A program made the position numbers and the translations under genes. The notes beneath the pieces were generated by a model. That model searched no databases. It had not been told where the DNA came from and saw nothing but the letters and a program-made list of their open reading frames with translations. This document shows, piece by piece, positions 54,162 to 63,259 of a stretch of DNA of 64,000 nt; positions within the stretch are counted from its first letter, which is position 1; each line of letters begins with the position of its first letter. This DNA comes from Rhodobacteraceae bacterium Alg238-R152 (lineage in GTDB: Bacteria; Pseudomonadota; Alphaproteobacteria; Rhodobacterales; Rhodobacteraceae): positions 62,001 through 126,000 of the forward strand of contig UNRJ01000007.1 in NCBI GenBank assembly GCA_900537125.1, given 5' to 3'.

Positions 54162-54806
54162 GTGCAGATTGGTTGTTGGAGAGGTCAAGTGGCCGCTGTA
54201 GGGCGTGTTGCCGGTGTCGTTGGCTTGATTATCTGGACGTCGACGTATGAGGCGGCAGCGTCAGAAACCAAAAAGGTGGACCAACAAGCACAGCTTTGCA
54301 TGGGCGTTTACAAAGAAAAAACCAAGGATCCGGATCGCATGGCGCAGGGTTTTGCTGCGTGTGACATGTGGGTGACGACGTCGAATGCCAGTGCACGTGC
54401 GCTGTACGGGCGCGCGTTGGTTCGCGGGCGATTGGGGCAAAGTCCTGAAGACTTCCGGGTTGCATACCAGGATCTGTCGCAGGTCATTCAGCGATCGCCA
54501 GAGTGGCCAAACGCGTGGTCTGTGCGTGCGTTGATAAATGTAAAACTGGACAACTATGACCAAGCCTTGCGCGATGTAAACAAAGCGATCACCTTGAAAC
54601 AGGCGGCAGACGCGCCGCCAGATTTGAACAAGGAATACTGGAAGCGAGCAGGCATTCTGTTTGTCCTTGGTGCGGAACATCACAGCATTGAGATTCTGGA
54701 GAAAGCTCTGGACGACGCCAAAACACTGAAGTCACTCGGAGTTGAGGACGAAAGGCTCCCTCGCTTTGTGGTGGAGGTTCAGGCAAATATTGATCGACTT
54801 CGGTAA
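54162..54806 (+). CDS. secreted TPR-like repeat protein of unknown function
   Basis: A 214-residue protein. The GTG at 54162 has a strong AGGAGAAGG site seven bases upstream and begins a signal-like segment (GQVAAVGRVAGVVGLIIW, then TSTYEAAA), so it is preferred over the longer frame from 54084. The mature part is helical, with TPR-like helices: ASARALYGRALVRGRLGQSP, PEWPNAWSVRALINVKLDNY and DQALRDVNKAITLKQAAD. Such repeats mediate protein binding. No family was recognised beyond the repeat. The gene is isolated between the yebC terminator and the acyltransferase gene. Confidence 0.72.
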   Translation: MQIGCWRGQVAAVGRVAGVVGLIIWTSTYEAAASETKKVDQQAQLCMGVYKEKTKDPDRMAQGFAACDMWVTTSNASARALYGRALVRGRLGQSPEDFRVAYQDLSQVIQRSPEWPNAWSVRALINVKLDNYDQALRDVNKAITLKQAADAPPDLNKEYWKRAGILFVLGAEHHSIEILEKALDDAKTLKSLGVEDERLPRFVVEVQANIDRLR

Positions 54807-54930
54807 GCAGCGCGTGCCATTGGACGCGATGTCGCTTTACTAGCCATTAGACTTCTCGCAGTTTTGCCGCATTTTGATGCTAGCGTGCACCTAGAACTAC
54901 AAAGAAATTGTTGGGTTGAGGACTGAGGGC

Positions 54931-56022
54931 ATGCGATTTGACCTTCTGGACGGGGTGCGTGGGCACCTGCTTTTTATGATGATGTTGGCGCATTTGGGCG
55001 CTCAGCCGGGCTTGGGCTATCTTTATGACGTACATCATGTGCGCGTTATTCAGATATTGGATGCCGAGTTTCTGGTAATGTTGTCGGGGCTTCTGGTGGG
55101 CATTCTTTATGCCATCAAATTTCAAAGCCCAGACAGATTGGCGCGGTTTCTAAAGCAGCGCATTCGCAAAATTTACATCTACTACCTGATCTCCGCGGGG
55201 CCGTTTTTGGTATTGCTCGCATTGGCCGGGGCTGATTTGGGACAGTTTGCCTTTGGGGTTGGAGAGGTGCTGCTGCTACAGAATGGCGGCGCATATTCGG
55301 ATATCCTGCCGATCTATATTTACTGTTTTGCCTTGCTGTTTGGTTTGAGCTTTGCACTTAGGCATGTGCCTCAACTGGCGCTGTTGGGACCGTCGGCGCT
55401 GATCTATGGGGTCAGCCTATTCAATTATGAGGGCGGGGTGTTCGGCTGGGGCGGCAAGTTTCTGGTTTTTGACATAGCCGCCTGGCAGTTCCTGTTTTTT
55501 CTGTCTTATTTTGCGGGGCTCTATTTCCGGCAGATCGTGGATTGGCTCAACGGGCTGAGTGAAGGGGCCTTTGTGGCCTTGCTGGTAGGGTGTGCTGTGC
55601 TGGCGTTGGGGCAGCGTTGGGCGTTTTGGTATCCGACGATTGGGGAAATGCCAGAGGGGGTGCTCGACAACTGGTATCGTATGCACCTGCACCCAGTGCA
55701 TGTGCTGCGCACCATTGCGGTAGCGGCGTTTGTGACAGTGGTCTTGACGCGGGCGGTGCCCGCAACGGCATGGCTCACGGCGGGGTTGCGTTGGTATTTC
55801 TCTCTGCCGTTGTTACGGTATTGTGGGGTTTGGGCAATTCAGATGTTTGTGATCCACGTCTATATGATCGCGCTGTTTGCGTATTTTTTGCCGGAGTGGA
55901 ATGAGACGCAGCGCTTTGGTTGGGCGGTGACGTTTCAAGTCATATTCATGGTGATACCGTACGCCATCCACCATGGAATGGCGCGGCGTAGAGACCTGCG
56001 TGCAGCGCGCGGCGTTAGTTAA
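54931..56022 (+). CDS. OpgC-like membrane acyltransferase
   Basis: A 363-residue protein with about ten hydrophobic segments. It begins MRFDLLDGVRGHLLFMMMLA. The early histidine and the FLVMLSGLLVGILYAIKF segment fit the OpgC/acyltransferase-3 superfamily, which moves acyl groups such as succinyl onto periplasmic glucans or other glycans. The ATG at 54931 has GAGGA eight bases upstream; a TTG at 54916 is possible. No opgG, opgH or glycan gene is near, so the acceptor is unknown. It ends overlapping the 3' end of convergent argP by 8 nt. Confidence 0.78.
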   Translation: MRFDLLDGVRGHLLFMMMLAHLGAQPGLGYLYDVHHVRVIQILDAEFLVMLSGLLVGILYAIKFQSPDRLARFLKQRIRKIYIYYLISAGPFLVLLALAGADLGQFAFGVGEVLLLQNGGAYSDILPIYIYCFALLFGLSFALRHVPQLALLGPSALIYGVSLFNYEGGVFGWGGKFLVFDIAAWQFLFFLSYFAGLYFRQIVDWLNGLSEGAFVALLVGCAVLALGQRWAFWYPTIGEMPEGVLDNWYRMHLHPVHVLRTIAVAAFVTVVLTRAVPATAWLTAGLRWYFSLPLLRYCGVWAIQMFVIHVYMIALFAYFLPEWNETQRFGWAVTFQVIFMVIPYAIHHGMARRRDLRAARGVS

Positions 56023-56890
56023 GATGGGCGCGGGCAACCTGGCGCACTGCTTGGGTTAGTGGCGCCAATGCCGGAGCCAAGAGGCGGCTGGATTGCCAGT
56101 GGAGCGGTGTGTCGTAGGTGGTTCCTGGGATTAGTGGAACCAAGGTGCCACTCTGCAAATGTGGGCGTACCAAAGGCTCGGGGTTCATGCCCCAGCCCAG
56201 CCCCAGCAGGCAGGCTTCGACAAATCCGGTGGAGGAAGGCAGGCGGTGGCTTGGCGGCGTGGGTGTCACGCCGAGATTTTGTGCCATCCAGTTTTGCTGC
56301 AGGCGGTCTTTGGCATCATAGATCAGCAGAGGCGCATGGCTAATGGCCTCCGCAGTGACGCCGTTTGGGAAGTGGCGGGCCATGTAGGCAGGGCTGGCAG
56401 AGGGGACGTAACGGATCGGGCCGAGGGCTGTGCTGTCGCAACCAGCAATTGGAGCTTGGTGCGCTGTGACCGCAGCAACCACCTCGCCACGCCGGAGCCA
56501 CTCAGCAGAGAAATCCTGATCATCGACCACCAGATCAAACAACAGATCAGGCACTTGGGCCGCGGCTTTCAGAAACCATGTTGCAAGGCTGTCGGCGGTG
56601 ACGGCAATGCGCAGGCGCGCAGAGCGCGGGGTGAGTTTGGACAAATCGCGGGCCAGCGCGCCTTCGAGCATGCCAACTTGATCCAAGTGAGCGGCGAGGC
56701 GGCGGCCTGTTTCGGTACCTTGGCAGGGGGTGCCGCGAAGGACCAAAGGCATGCCGACACGTTCTTCTAGGGCTTTTAGGCGTTGAGATATGGCGGATTG
56801 AGTGACGCCCAACTCTTGCGCCGCGCCTTCAAAACTGCCGGTGCGCAGGATCGCCGCGAGAGCGGCAAGGTGGCCATAGTCGAGGGTCAT
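56015..56890 (-). CDS. argP: LysR-family regulator ArgP/LysG
   Basis: A 291-residue regulator. The N-terminal winged helix is LAAILRTGSFEGAAQELGVT followed by QSAISQRLKALEERVG, and a periplasmic-binding-like effector domain follows. The ArgP-type wording (MTLDYGHLAALAAILRTGSF) is close to LysG/ArgP, which senses lysine and arginine and activates the exporter argO/lysE. The exporter gene is indeed nearby at 57362 on the opposite strand. A small unknown gene lies between them and overlaps the argP start by four bases. Confidence 0.9.
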   Translation of the reverse strand: MTLDYGHLAALAAILRTGSFEGAAQELGVTQSAISQRLKALEERVGMPLVLRGTPCQGTETGRRLAAHLDQVGMLEGALARDLSKLTPRSARLRIAVTADSLATWFLKAAAQVPDLLFDLVVDDQDFSAEWLRRGEVVAAVTAHQAPIAGCDSTALGPIRYVPSASPAYMARHFPNGVTAEAISHAPLLIYDAKDRLQQNWMAQNLGVTPTPPSHRLPSSTGFVEACLLGLGWGMNPEPLVRPHLQSGTLVPLIPGTTYDTPLHWQSSRLLAPALAPLTQAVRQVARAHLN

Positions 56891-57261
56891 TGCAGCTTGG
56901 CTGCGGTGCCGTGGGTGGGTTGGACTTGGTATTGCTGGGCGTTCATTTTTGAGCTGTCATGGGCGAGGGCCCAGTCTTTCGCCTCGGCGAGCGGAAGACC
57001 AAGGTTGACCGCCAGTTTGTCCGCAAGAGCATAAGCGGAGCGGGTTGGGTGCAGCTTTGTAAGCGTGTCGATGTGGCGAAAGCGGGCTTCTGGGAATTGG
57101 TCAAGACAGTGCTTGATACCGTCTTGCGGCAGCTGGAAATGGAACGTGAGTGCATTGCGTAGGAACAGCGCGTCATGGCCAGCGGCCTCTAGGCGGCGGC
57201 AATAGGCTACGTTGCTTTCACCTTTGGCGGGCGGTAGTGTTTTGTAGCTTGGAAGCGTCAT
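56887..57261 (-). CDS. conserved hypothetical protein in the argP operon
   Basis: A 124-residue soluble protein starting MTLPSYKTLPPAKGESNVAY. It has a helical middle (CRRLEAAGHDALFLRNALTF, LPQDGIKHCLDQFPEARFRH) and a polar tail. No family was recognised, and there is no signal peptide or membrane segment. The ATG at 57261 has GGGAAA upstream; the longer frame to 57588 is antisense to the exporter gene. It sits between argP and argO, shares the divergent promoter with the exporter, and is translationally coupled to argP. A role in basic amino acid export or its sensing is conceivable but not shown. Confidence 0.7.
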   Translation of the reverse strand: MTLPSYKTLPPAKGESNVAYCRRLEAAGHDALFLRNALTFHFQLPQDGIKHCLDQFPEARFRHIDTLTKLHPTRSAYALADKLAVNLGLPLAEAKDWALAHDSSKMNAQQYQVQPTHGTAAKLQ

Positions 57262-57361
57262 AAGTTTCCCTAATGCAGTCCCAATTGTTTTAATTTGAGT
57301 AATTGACCTGCGGGCCGTAGTCAAACCCCAAGATGACATTACAGACAAAGGTGCAACAGGC

Positions 57362-57979
57362 ATGGGTGAAACAGGTATTATGGGACCGGCATTGGCTGGG
57401 TTTGCCCTGGGGTTTTCGCTGATTATGGCGATTGGTGCGCAGAATGCCTTTGTGTTGCGGCAAGGGTTGCGTGGTGAATATGTGCTGCCACTCGTGCTGA
57501 CCTGCGCGGTCAGTGATGCAGCGTTGATAACGTTGGGCGTGGCGGGATTTGGCACGTTGATTGCCGCCAATGACTGGGTGTTGACCATTGTGCTCTATGC
57601 GGGGGCGGCGTTCTTGTTTGTTTATGGCGCGCTGAATTTCAAAACGGCGTTTGCCGGAGGTGGTAAGTTGGAAGACAAGGGGCGGACGGCGGGTAGCCTT
57701 GTGGCTGCGCTCACAACCTGCTTGTTGCTCACCTGGGCTAATCCGCATGTGTATTTGGACACCGTGATTTTGTTGGGCGGGATTTCGGCGCAATATGACC
57801 CATCTTGGGCCTTTGGGTTTGGAGCCGTGATTGCGAGTTTTGCGTTCTTCTTTAGTCTTGGATTTGGGGCCCAGCTTTTGCGTCCGATGTTCACCAGCCC
57901 TCGTGCATGGCAGGCTTTGGACGGTTTGGTTGGCTTGACCATGTGGGGGATTGCGCTCAGTTTGCTACTGAAAGTTTGA
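57362..57979 (+). CDS. argO: LysE/ArgO-family basic amino acid exporter
   Basis: A 205-residue membrane protein with about six segments. GFSLIMAIGAQNAFVLRQGL is the family signature near the N terminus, and LLLTWANPHVYLDTVILLGG contains the NPH motif of the second half. It exports arginine and/or lysine when they accumulate, under control of ArgP/LysG encoded divergently. The start at 57362 gives a short hydrophilic leader; ATG at 57380 is an alternative. The 100-bp gap to the unknown gene should hold the ArgP site. Confidence 0.88.
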   Translation: MGETGIMGPALAGFALGFSLIMAIGAQNAFVLRQGLRGEYVLPLVLTCAVSDAALITLGVAGFGTLIAANDWVLTIVLYAGAAFLFVYGALNFKTAFAGGGKLEDKGRTAGSLVAALTTCLLLTWANPHVYLDTVILLGGISAQYDPSWAFGFGAVIASFAFFFSLGFGAQLLRPMFTSPRAWQALDGLVGLTMWGIALSLLLKV

Positions 57980-57996
57980 TTAGCAAGAGGGCAATA

Positions 57997-58452
57997 ATGC
58001 GAAATAGACTATTGGCGGTGGTGGCAGCGGTGTTGATCCCTGCCGCTGCGTGGGCAGAGTGTTATCCCTTTGAGGCGCACGCTTCGATTGAGGAAAACCA
58101 ATGGTCGATCATCTGGCAGGATGATGAGCGATATGCGGTCAGTGAGATGTACCCGCTTGTGATGTTACCGCTTTTTATGCACGCCCCTGAGAAGCCGCAG
58201 CTCTTGTTTTTTGATCGCCCCATAAAAGATCGTCCCGATGTGGCGATGCTGCGCTATTATGCAGGCTCGCCTGGCACGTCTGTTCTGGTGCCAATTGTCG
58301 AGCAGGTGGTGTTTGACCTCGCGGATGCAGGCAAGGAGGTGTTGCGGGGGACGTATAGTGAAAACTGCGACCGTGCGGATTGGGAATGGGCGCAGGAAAC
58401 CGTTGCAGTGGACGATCCTGCAATGGGGTATCAAAAAGTGGCACTTCCGTGA
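57997..58452 (+). CDS. small secreted protein of unknown function
   Basis: A 151-residue protein with a signal peptide (MRNRLLAVVAAVLIPAAAWA, cleavage before ECYPFEAH). The mature protein of about 130 residues has two cysteines, one near each end (CYPF and ENCDRADW), which could form a disulfide. It is predicted to be mixed alpha-beta. It starts 18 bp after the exporter stop with AAGAGGG upstream, so it is probably cotranscribed with argO. No family was recognised. Confidence 0.75.
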   Translation: MRNRLLAVVAAVLIPAAAWAECYPFEAHASIEENQWSIIWQDDERYAVSEMYPLVMLPLFMHAPEKPQLLFFDRPIKDRPDVAMLRYYAGSPGTSVLVPIVEQVVFDLADAGKEVLRGTYSENCDRADWEWAQETVAVDDPAMGYQKVALP

Positions 58453-58540
58453 GTTTGCGCACATAAGTTGTGAGCGGGTGGCGGTTTTGTGCGGGTGGAA
58501 GATAGACACATCCACTTGATAGTAACCAAAGGAGCACACC

Positions 58541-59485
58541 ATGAGCTGGAATCCCGCACTTGAACCAACGTTGCCAGACGCAACCACTCTGGAGGCAATT
58601 GAGACGGTGATTGTGCCGCGCTCTCGCGATTTGGGTGGGTTTTCGGTGCGCCGAGCTTTGCCGTCGCCACGGCGGCAAATGGTGGGCCCGTTTATTTTCT
58701 TTGATCAAGCTGGGCCAGCAGAGTTCCTGACCGGCAATGGGGTGGATGTGCGGCCACATCCCCATATTGGCCTTGGAACGGTGACTTATTTGTACAAAGG
58801 GGAGTTTGAGCATCGCGACAGTCTTGGCACCCATCAGATGATTTATCCCGGTGAGGTGAATTGGATGATGGCGGGCAATGGCGTGACCCATTCGGAGCGC
58901 ACGTCAGTGGAGACGCGCCAAGCGCCGAGTTCGTTGTTTGGCATCCAGACGTGGATTGCTTTGCCTGAGGCGCATGAGGACGATCCCGCGATGTTTGAGC
59001 ACCACAGCAAAGAGGTGCTGCCGTTACTCGAAGGCGAGGGCAAACAAGTGCGCCTTATCCTTGGCGATGCCTGGGGGGAGCGCGCGCCAGTAACGATGTT
59101 GTCCGAGACGTTTTACGCAGATGTAGTGCTTGAACCGGGAGCAAAGTTGCCGATGCCCGACAACCACGAAGACCGCGGGCTTTACGTGACGCAGGGGGCG
59201 GTGGAGATTGCTGGCGATGTCTTTGAGGCGGGGCGTATGATGGTGTTTCGACCGGGGGATGCGATCACCGTGACGGCGGGCCCACAAGGTGCGCGGCTGA
59301 TGGCGCTGGGCGGCGAAACAATGAATGGGCCTCGATATATCTCGTGGAACTTTGTCAGCTCAAGCAAGGAAAAGATCGAAGCAGCTAAGGCCGATTGGGC
59401 GGCGGGGGATTGGGCGCATGGCCGGTTTCAGTTGCCATCGGGGGATGCCGAGGAGTTTATTCCGTTGCCTGACAGGATGCTGTGA
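58541..59485 (+). CDS. pirin-family cupin protein
   Basis: A 314-residue bicupin. The N-terminal metal site is visible in RPHPHIGLGTVTYLYKGEFE with HRDSLG following, which matches the His-x-His...His...Glu iron site of pirins. RRQMVGPFIFFDQAGPAEF precedes it, and VNWMMAGNGVTHSERT follows. Bacterial pirins include quercetin 2,3-dioxygenases and proteins that modulate pyruvate dehydrogenase; which role applies cannot be told. It has a good AAAGGAG site and stands upstream of the EamA permease gene. Confidence 0.92.
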   Translation: MSWNPALEPTLPDATTLEAIETVIVPRSRDLGGFSVRRALPSPRRQMVGPFIFFDQAGPAEFLTGNGVDVRPHPHIGLGTVTYLYKGEFEHRDSLGTHQMIYPGEVNWMMAGNGVTHSERTSVETRQAPSSLFGIQTWIALPEAHEDDPAMFEHHSKEVLPLLEGEGKQVRLILGDAWGERAPVTMLSETFYADVVLEPGAKLPMPDNHEDRGLYVTQGAVEIAGDVFEAGRMMVFRPGDAITVTAGPQGARLMALGGETMNGPRYISWNFVSSSKEKIEAAKADWAAGDWAHGRFQLPSGDAEEFIPLPDRML

Positions 59486-59556
59486 CGCGGCGACAAAGTT
59501 TTGCTTAACAGGTTTCCTATCTCGACACTGTCGCCACGTCATGTCTATGTGACGGC

Positions 59557-60462
59557 ATGACGGATGAAAGCTCTTCCTCACCACTAAAAGGCGTGTTCTG
59601 GATGCTGATCACGGGCTTGTGCTTTGTGGCGGTAACGGCGCTTGTGAAGATGGTGGGGACGCGACTGCCAGCGTCTGAGACAGCGTTTCTGCGCTATGCG
59701 CTGGGCATTGTGTTTTTGATCCCGATGATCCGGCCCATTCTTCGGGCCAACCTGACAAAACGGCAGGTGGGTTTGTTCACGCTTCGCGGTGTGTTGCACA
59801 CAGGTGCGGTGGTGGCCTGGTTTTTTGCCATGGCGCGAATCCCGATCGCCGAAGTGACGGCGATGAACTATCTGTCACCGGTTTACGTCACCATCGGCGC
59901 AGCGTTGTTCCTTGGCGAAAAGCTGGCGTTTCGGCGGATCGCGGCGGTGATTGTGGCCTTGGTGGGCGTGGCAATCATTTTGCGGCCGGGCTTTCGCGAG
60001 TTGAGTCCAGGGCATTTTGCGATGCTGTTTACCGCGCTAGGCTTTGCAGGTGGATACTTGATTGCCAAGCGGTTGAGCGAAGAGGTCAGCCCCACGGTGG
60101 TGGTGGGGATGTTGTCGGTCACGGTGACGATTGGGCTGGCGCCCTTGGCGTTTTCGGTGTGGGTCACGCCGACGTTGGAAGAGTTGGTGATCCTGTTTGG
60201 TGTGGCCTGTTTTGCCACCGCCGGGCACTACACGATGACCTTGGCGTTTAAGGCCGCGCCGGTGACGGTGACGCAGCCGGTGAGTTTCTTGCAAATGGTT
60301 TGGGCCGTGCTGCTGGGTTGGATTGGATTTGGTGAGCAGCCGGACGTTTGGGTGCTGGTTGGTGCGGCGATTATTATTAGCGCGATCAGTTTCATCACGT
60401 GGCGTGAGGCGATGCTGAAGCGGCGGCAGATCACGCCGCTTGAGGGGCAGACCAAGCTCTAA
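59557..60462 (+). CDS. DMT-superfamily (EamA) permease
   Basis: A 301-residue protein with ten predicted segments in two EamA halves. Motifs include TALVKMVGTRLPASETAFLR in the first and PVSFLQMVWAVLLGWIGFGE in the second. EVTAMNYLSPVYVTIGAALF is the usual conserved stretch at the end of the first half. Members export amino acids, nucleotides or other metabolites. The substrate is not predictable. It starts 72 bp after the pirin gene. Confidence 0.88.
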   Translation: MTDESSSSPLKGVFWMLITGLCFVAVTALVKMVGTRLPASETAFLRYALGIVFLIPMIRPILRANLTKRQVGLFTLRGVLHTGAVVAWFFAMARIPIAEVTAMNYLSPVYVTIGAALFLGEKLAFRRIAAVIVALVGVAIILRPGFRELSPGHFAMLFTALGFAGGYLIAKRLSEEVSPTVVVGMLSVTVTIGLAPLAFSVWVTPTLEELVILFGVACFATAGHYTMTLAFKAAPVTVTQPVSFLQMVWAVLLGWIGFGEQPDVWVLVGAAIIISAISFITWREAMLKRRQITPLEGQTKL

Positions 60463-60516
60463 GATTTGCGCGAAACGCGATTGTGCGCCTATCTTGCTGA
60501 AAAGCAGGAGGGAAAC

Positions 60517-61605
60517 ATGGCGGCTTTTCGGGGGATTTTGGCGGGTGTTGTGATGGTGGTGATAACACCATTGGCCGCGCAGGCAGGATTTGAGATCTGC
60601 AATGAAGCATCGTTTTCTCAAAGTGTGTCAGTGGCCTACAAAGATGGCGATGCCTATCGTTCGCGCGGGTGGTGGAACCTTGATCCCGGAGAGTGCAATA
60701 CGCCGGTGACCGGTGATTTGAAGCGGCGATACTACTACGTGTTTGCCACGGCGCAGGGGTATGAGTTTGATCCGGAAGAGCGCTATAGCTTTTGTACAGA
60801 ACTGGATGGGTTCTCGATTGTTGGGGATGCGGATTGCGCGGCGCGTGGCTATGACAAGTCGATGTTTGCAAAGATCGACACCGGCAAGACAGCAAAAGAC
60901 TATACACTGGCGATCAAGGCGGGGATTTTTACGGCGTTGGACACCGGGGCCTCGGGCGGTTCGTCAGCGACCCAACCAGCGGAGATTGTCTATACCACCG
61001 AGTCCGAGGCGCGGCGCATATTGCCGCTGTATATGCCGATGGAAAATTCGGGGTTCTTTGGTGAGCCGTTTTCGCAGGTGGGGATTTTTCAGGGCTGCAC
61101 CTTTGAGTATGAGGACGCGTATTGCAGCTTTCACGCGGAAGGGTGGAAGTATTACGTTAACTACGGCAATGGCACCGAGGACGCGTTGTTGGATGCCTTG
61201 GAGTTCCTGCCAGTGGGCACGCCAGTCGCCTTTGGCGGGGACATGATCAGTTATGGCGACATCACGGCGGATACAGTGATCCGCGAGGTGAGCTATTTTC
61301 CGGAGCTCGATCCATATCAGCACATCCGCGAAGCGATGATGGGGATGTGGCGCGATATGACGGATCCTACTGCGCAAATTTTGATTGAAGGTGCGGAGTG
61401 GACGGACTTGTACAACGGCGAGCCAGCGGCAACCTATTTTTTGCAGATCGCGTCAGTCTGTGATGCGGGGCCGGGCGGCCCGGTGTTGTTGCAGACCAAC
61501 CCGGAGGATCGCGAGCCCTATTGCTACATGATCGACAGTGTCACGGATGATGAAATGGTGCTCTATTACTACGGCAATCCACAGCCGTTCGTTTATCGGC
61601 GATGA
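60517..61605 (+). CDS. secreted DUF1036 protein with an extra C-terminal domain shared with the protein at 63260
   Basis: A 362-residue protein. A signal peptide (FRGILAGVVMVVITPLAAQA) precedes a DUF1036-like domain (about residues 25-140) with FEICNEASFSQSVSVAYKDG, RGWWNLDPGECNTPV and YYYVFATAQG. A Ser/Thr-rich linker leads to a second domain (about 182-362). That domain has four cysteines and motifs GCTFEYEDAYC, GWKYYVNY, ELDPYQHIREAMMGMWRDM and YCYMIDSVTDDEMV, which recur in the secreted protein at 63260. The ATG at 60517 has GGAGGG upstream. The second domain matches no family I recognise. Confidence 0.82.
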   Translation: MAAFRGILAGVVMVVITPLAAQAGFEICNEASFSQSVSVAYKDGDAYRSRGWWNLDPGECNTPVTGDLKRRYYYVFATAQGYEFDPEERYSFCTELDGFSIVGDADCAARGYDKSMFAKIDTGKTAKDYTLAIKAGIFTALDTGASGGSSATQPAEIVYTTESEARRILPLYMPMENSGFFGEPFSQVGIFQGCTFEYEDAYCSFHAEGWKYYVNYGNGTEDALLDALEFLPVGTPVAFGGDMISYGDITADTVIREVSYFPELDPYQHIREAMMGMWRDMTDPTAQILIEGAEWTDLYNGEPAATYFLQIASVCDAGPGGPVLLQTNPEDREPYCYMIDSVTDDEMVLYYYGNPQPFVYRR

Positions 61606-61678
61606 TTTGTCGCGAAACGTCTTGAGCGGAACGCCTAGCTCTCCATAGGGTGGGGCCAACGATCCAAGGAGTTCCGTC

Positions 61679-63187
61679 ATGTCCCGTCCCAACATCCTGA
61701 TTTTTATGGTGGATCAACTCAACGGTACATTGTTTCCGGATGGGCCGGCGGAGTGGTTACATGCACCCAACCTGAAAAAACTGGCGGCACGGTCGACGCG
61801 GTTTCAAAACGCGTATACTGCCAGTCCGCTTTGCGCGCCGGGGCGGGCGGCGTTTATGTCGGGGCAGTTGCCCAGCGGCACTGGGGTTTACGACAACGCG
61901 GCGGAGTTTGCCTCCTCCATTCCGACATATGCGCACCATTTGCGCCGGGCAGGATATCAAACTTGTCTGTCTGGCAAGATGCACTTTGTTGGGCCAGATC
62001 AGCTGCATGGTTTTGAGGAGCGGCTGACCACAGACATCTATCCGCCGGATTTTGGCTGGACGCCGGATTATCGCAAGCCCGGCGAGCGCATCGAGTGGTG
62101 GTATCACAACATGGGCAGCGTGACCGGCGCCGGCGTGGCAGAGATTTCCAATCAGATGGAGTATGACGACGAGGTTGCTTACCATGCTACGCGTAAGGTT
62201 TATGATCTGGCGCGCGCGCAGGATACGCGGCCTTGGTGTTTGACGGTCAGCTTTACGCATCCACATGATCCCTATGTGGCGCGCCAGAAATACTGGGATT
62301 TGTACGAGGACTGTGACCATCTTCTACCCGAAGTGGGGGCCATCCCCTATGAGGAGCAAGACGCGCATTCCAAGCGGATTTTTGATGCCAATGACTGGCG
62401 CAGTTTTGACATTACCAATGAAAACACTCGCCGCAGTCGCCGGGCCTATTTTGCCAACATCAGTTATTTGGATGACAAAATTGGTGAGGTGATGGAGGCG
62501 CTGGAGTCCACGCGACAAGAGGCTGTGATCCTGTTTGTCAGCGACCACGGTGATATGCTCGGCGAGCGCGGGTTGTGGTTCAAGATGAGCTTTTATGAGG
62601 GTTCCAGCCGGGTGCCAATGATGGTGGCCGCACCGTCGATGGAACCTGGGTTGGTGACCACACCGGTTAGCAACATCGATGTCTGTCCAACGCTCTGTGA
62701 GTTGGCGGGTGTGAGCATGGAAGAGGTCATGCCCTGGACTACAGGTGAGAGCCTGGTGCATTTGGGGCAGGGAGGAGAACGCGATACGCCGGTGATGATG
62801 GAATATGCCGCGGAGGCGACGTATGCGCCAATGGTGTCGCTGCGTTATGGCAAGTGGAAGTACAATCGCTGTGCACTCGACCCGGATCAGCTGTTTGACT
62901 TGGAGGCTGATCCACATGAGCTGATCAATTTGGTGGAGGAACCCGCGCATCAGGGCACTGTGCAGACGTTGCGGGCCAAATCGGAAGCACGCTGGGATCT
63001 GGCGGCGTTTGATGCCGCCGTGCGAGAAAGTCAGGCGCGGCGTTGGGTCGTCTATGAAGCGTTGCGTGTAGGTGGTTACTTCCCATGGGATTATCAGCCA
63101 CTGCAAAAGGCCTCTGAGCGCTACATGCGCAACCACATGGACCTGAACGAGGTGGAAGAACGCCAACGGTTTCCGCGTGGAGAATAA
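61679..63187 (+). CDS. betC: choline-sulfatase
   Basis: A 502-residue type I sulfatase. The formylglycine site is Cys52 in SPLCAPGRAAFMSGQ (C-x-P-x-R; the fourth position is Gly where Ser or Ala is usual). Metal ligands lie in MVDQLNG and VSDHGDMLGERGLWFKMSFY. The C-terminal choline-sulfatase extension (YEALRVGGYFPWDYQPLQKA, then SERYMRNHMDLNEVEERQRF) is diagnostic for BetC, which releases choline from choline O-sulfate for glycine betaine synthesis. There is no signal peptide, so it is cytoplasmic. No betA, betB, betI or choline transporter is in the window. It lies between two secreted proteins that share a domain. Confidence 0.93.
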   Translation: MSRPNILIFMVDQLNGTLFPDGPAEWLHAPNLKKLAARSTRFQNAYTASPLCAPGRAAFMSGQLPSGTGVYDNAAEFASSIPTYAHHLRRAGYQTCLSGKMHFVGPDQLHGFEERLTTDIYPPDFGWTPDYRKPGERIEWWYHNMGSVTGAGVAEISNQMEYDDEVAYHATRKVYDLARAQDTRPWCLTVSFTHPHDPYVARQKYWDLYEDCDHLLPEVGAIPYEEQDAHSKRIFDANDWRSFDITNENTRRSRRAYFANISYLDDKIGEVMEALESTRQEAVILFVSDHGDMLGERGLWFKMSFYEGSSRVPMMVAAPSMEPGLVTTPVSNIDVCPTLCELAGVSMEEVMPWTTGESLVHLGQGGERDTPVMMEYAAEATYAPMVSLRYGKWKYNRCALDPDQLFDLEADPHELINLVEEPAHQGTVQTLRAKSEARWDLAAFDAAVRESQARRWVVYEALRVGGYFPWDYQPLQKASERYMRNHMDLNEVEERQRFPRGE

Positions 63188-63259
63188 TGCGGCACACGCA
63201 ACAGTAGATTGTTAAGGCTTCTCGCCGTAGGCTGCGCGCAACGCGAAGGGGAGAGATCT

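Noticed and set aside
56887-57588. Long form (233 residues) of the unknown protein in the argP operon
   Set aside because: The N-terminal 109 codons are antisense to the exporter gene and cross the divergent promoter; the ATG at 57261 with GGGAAA is used.
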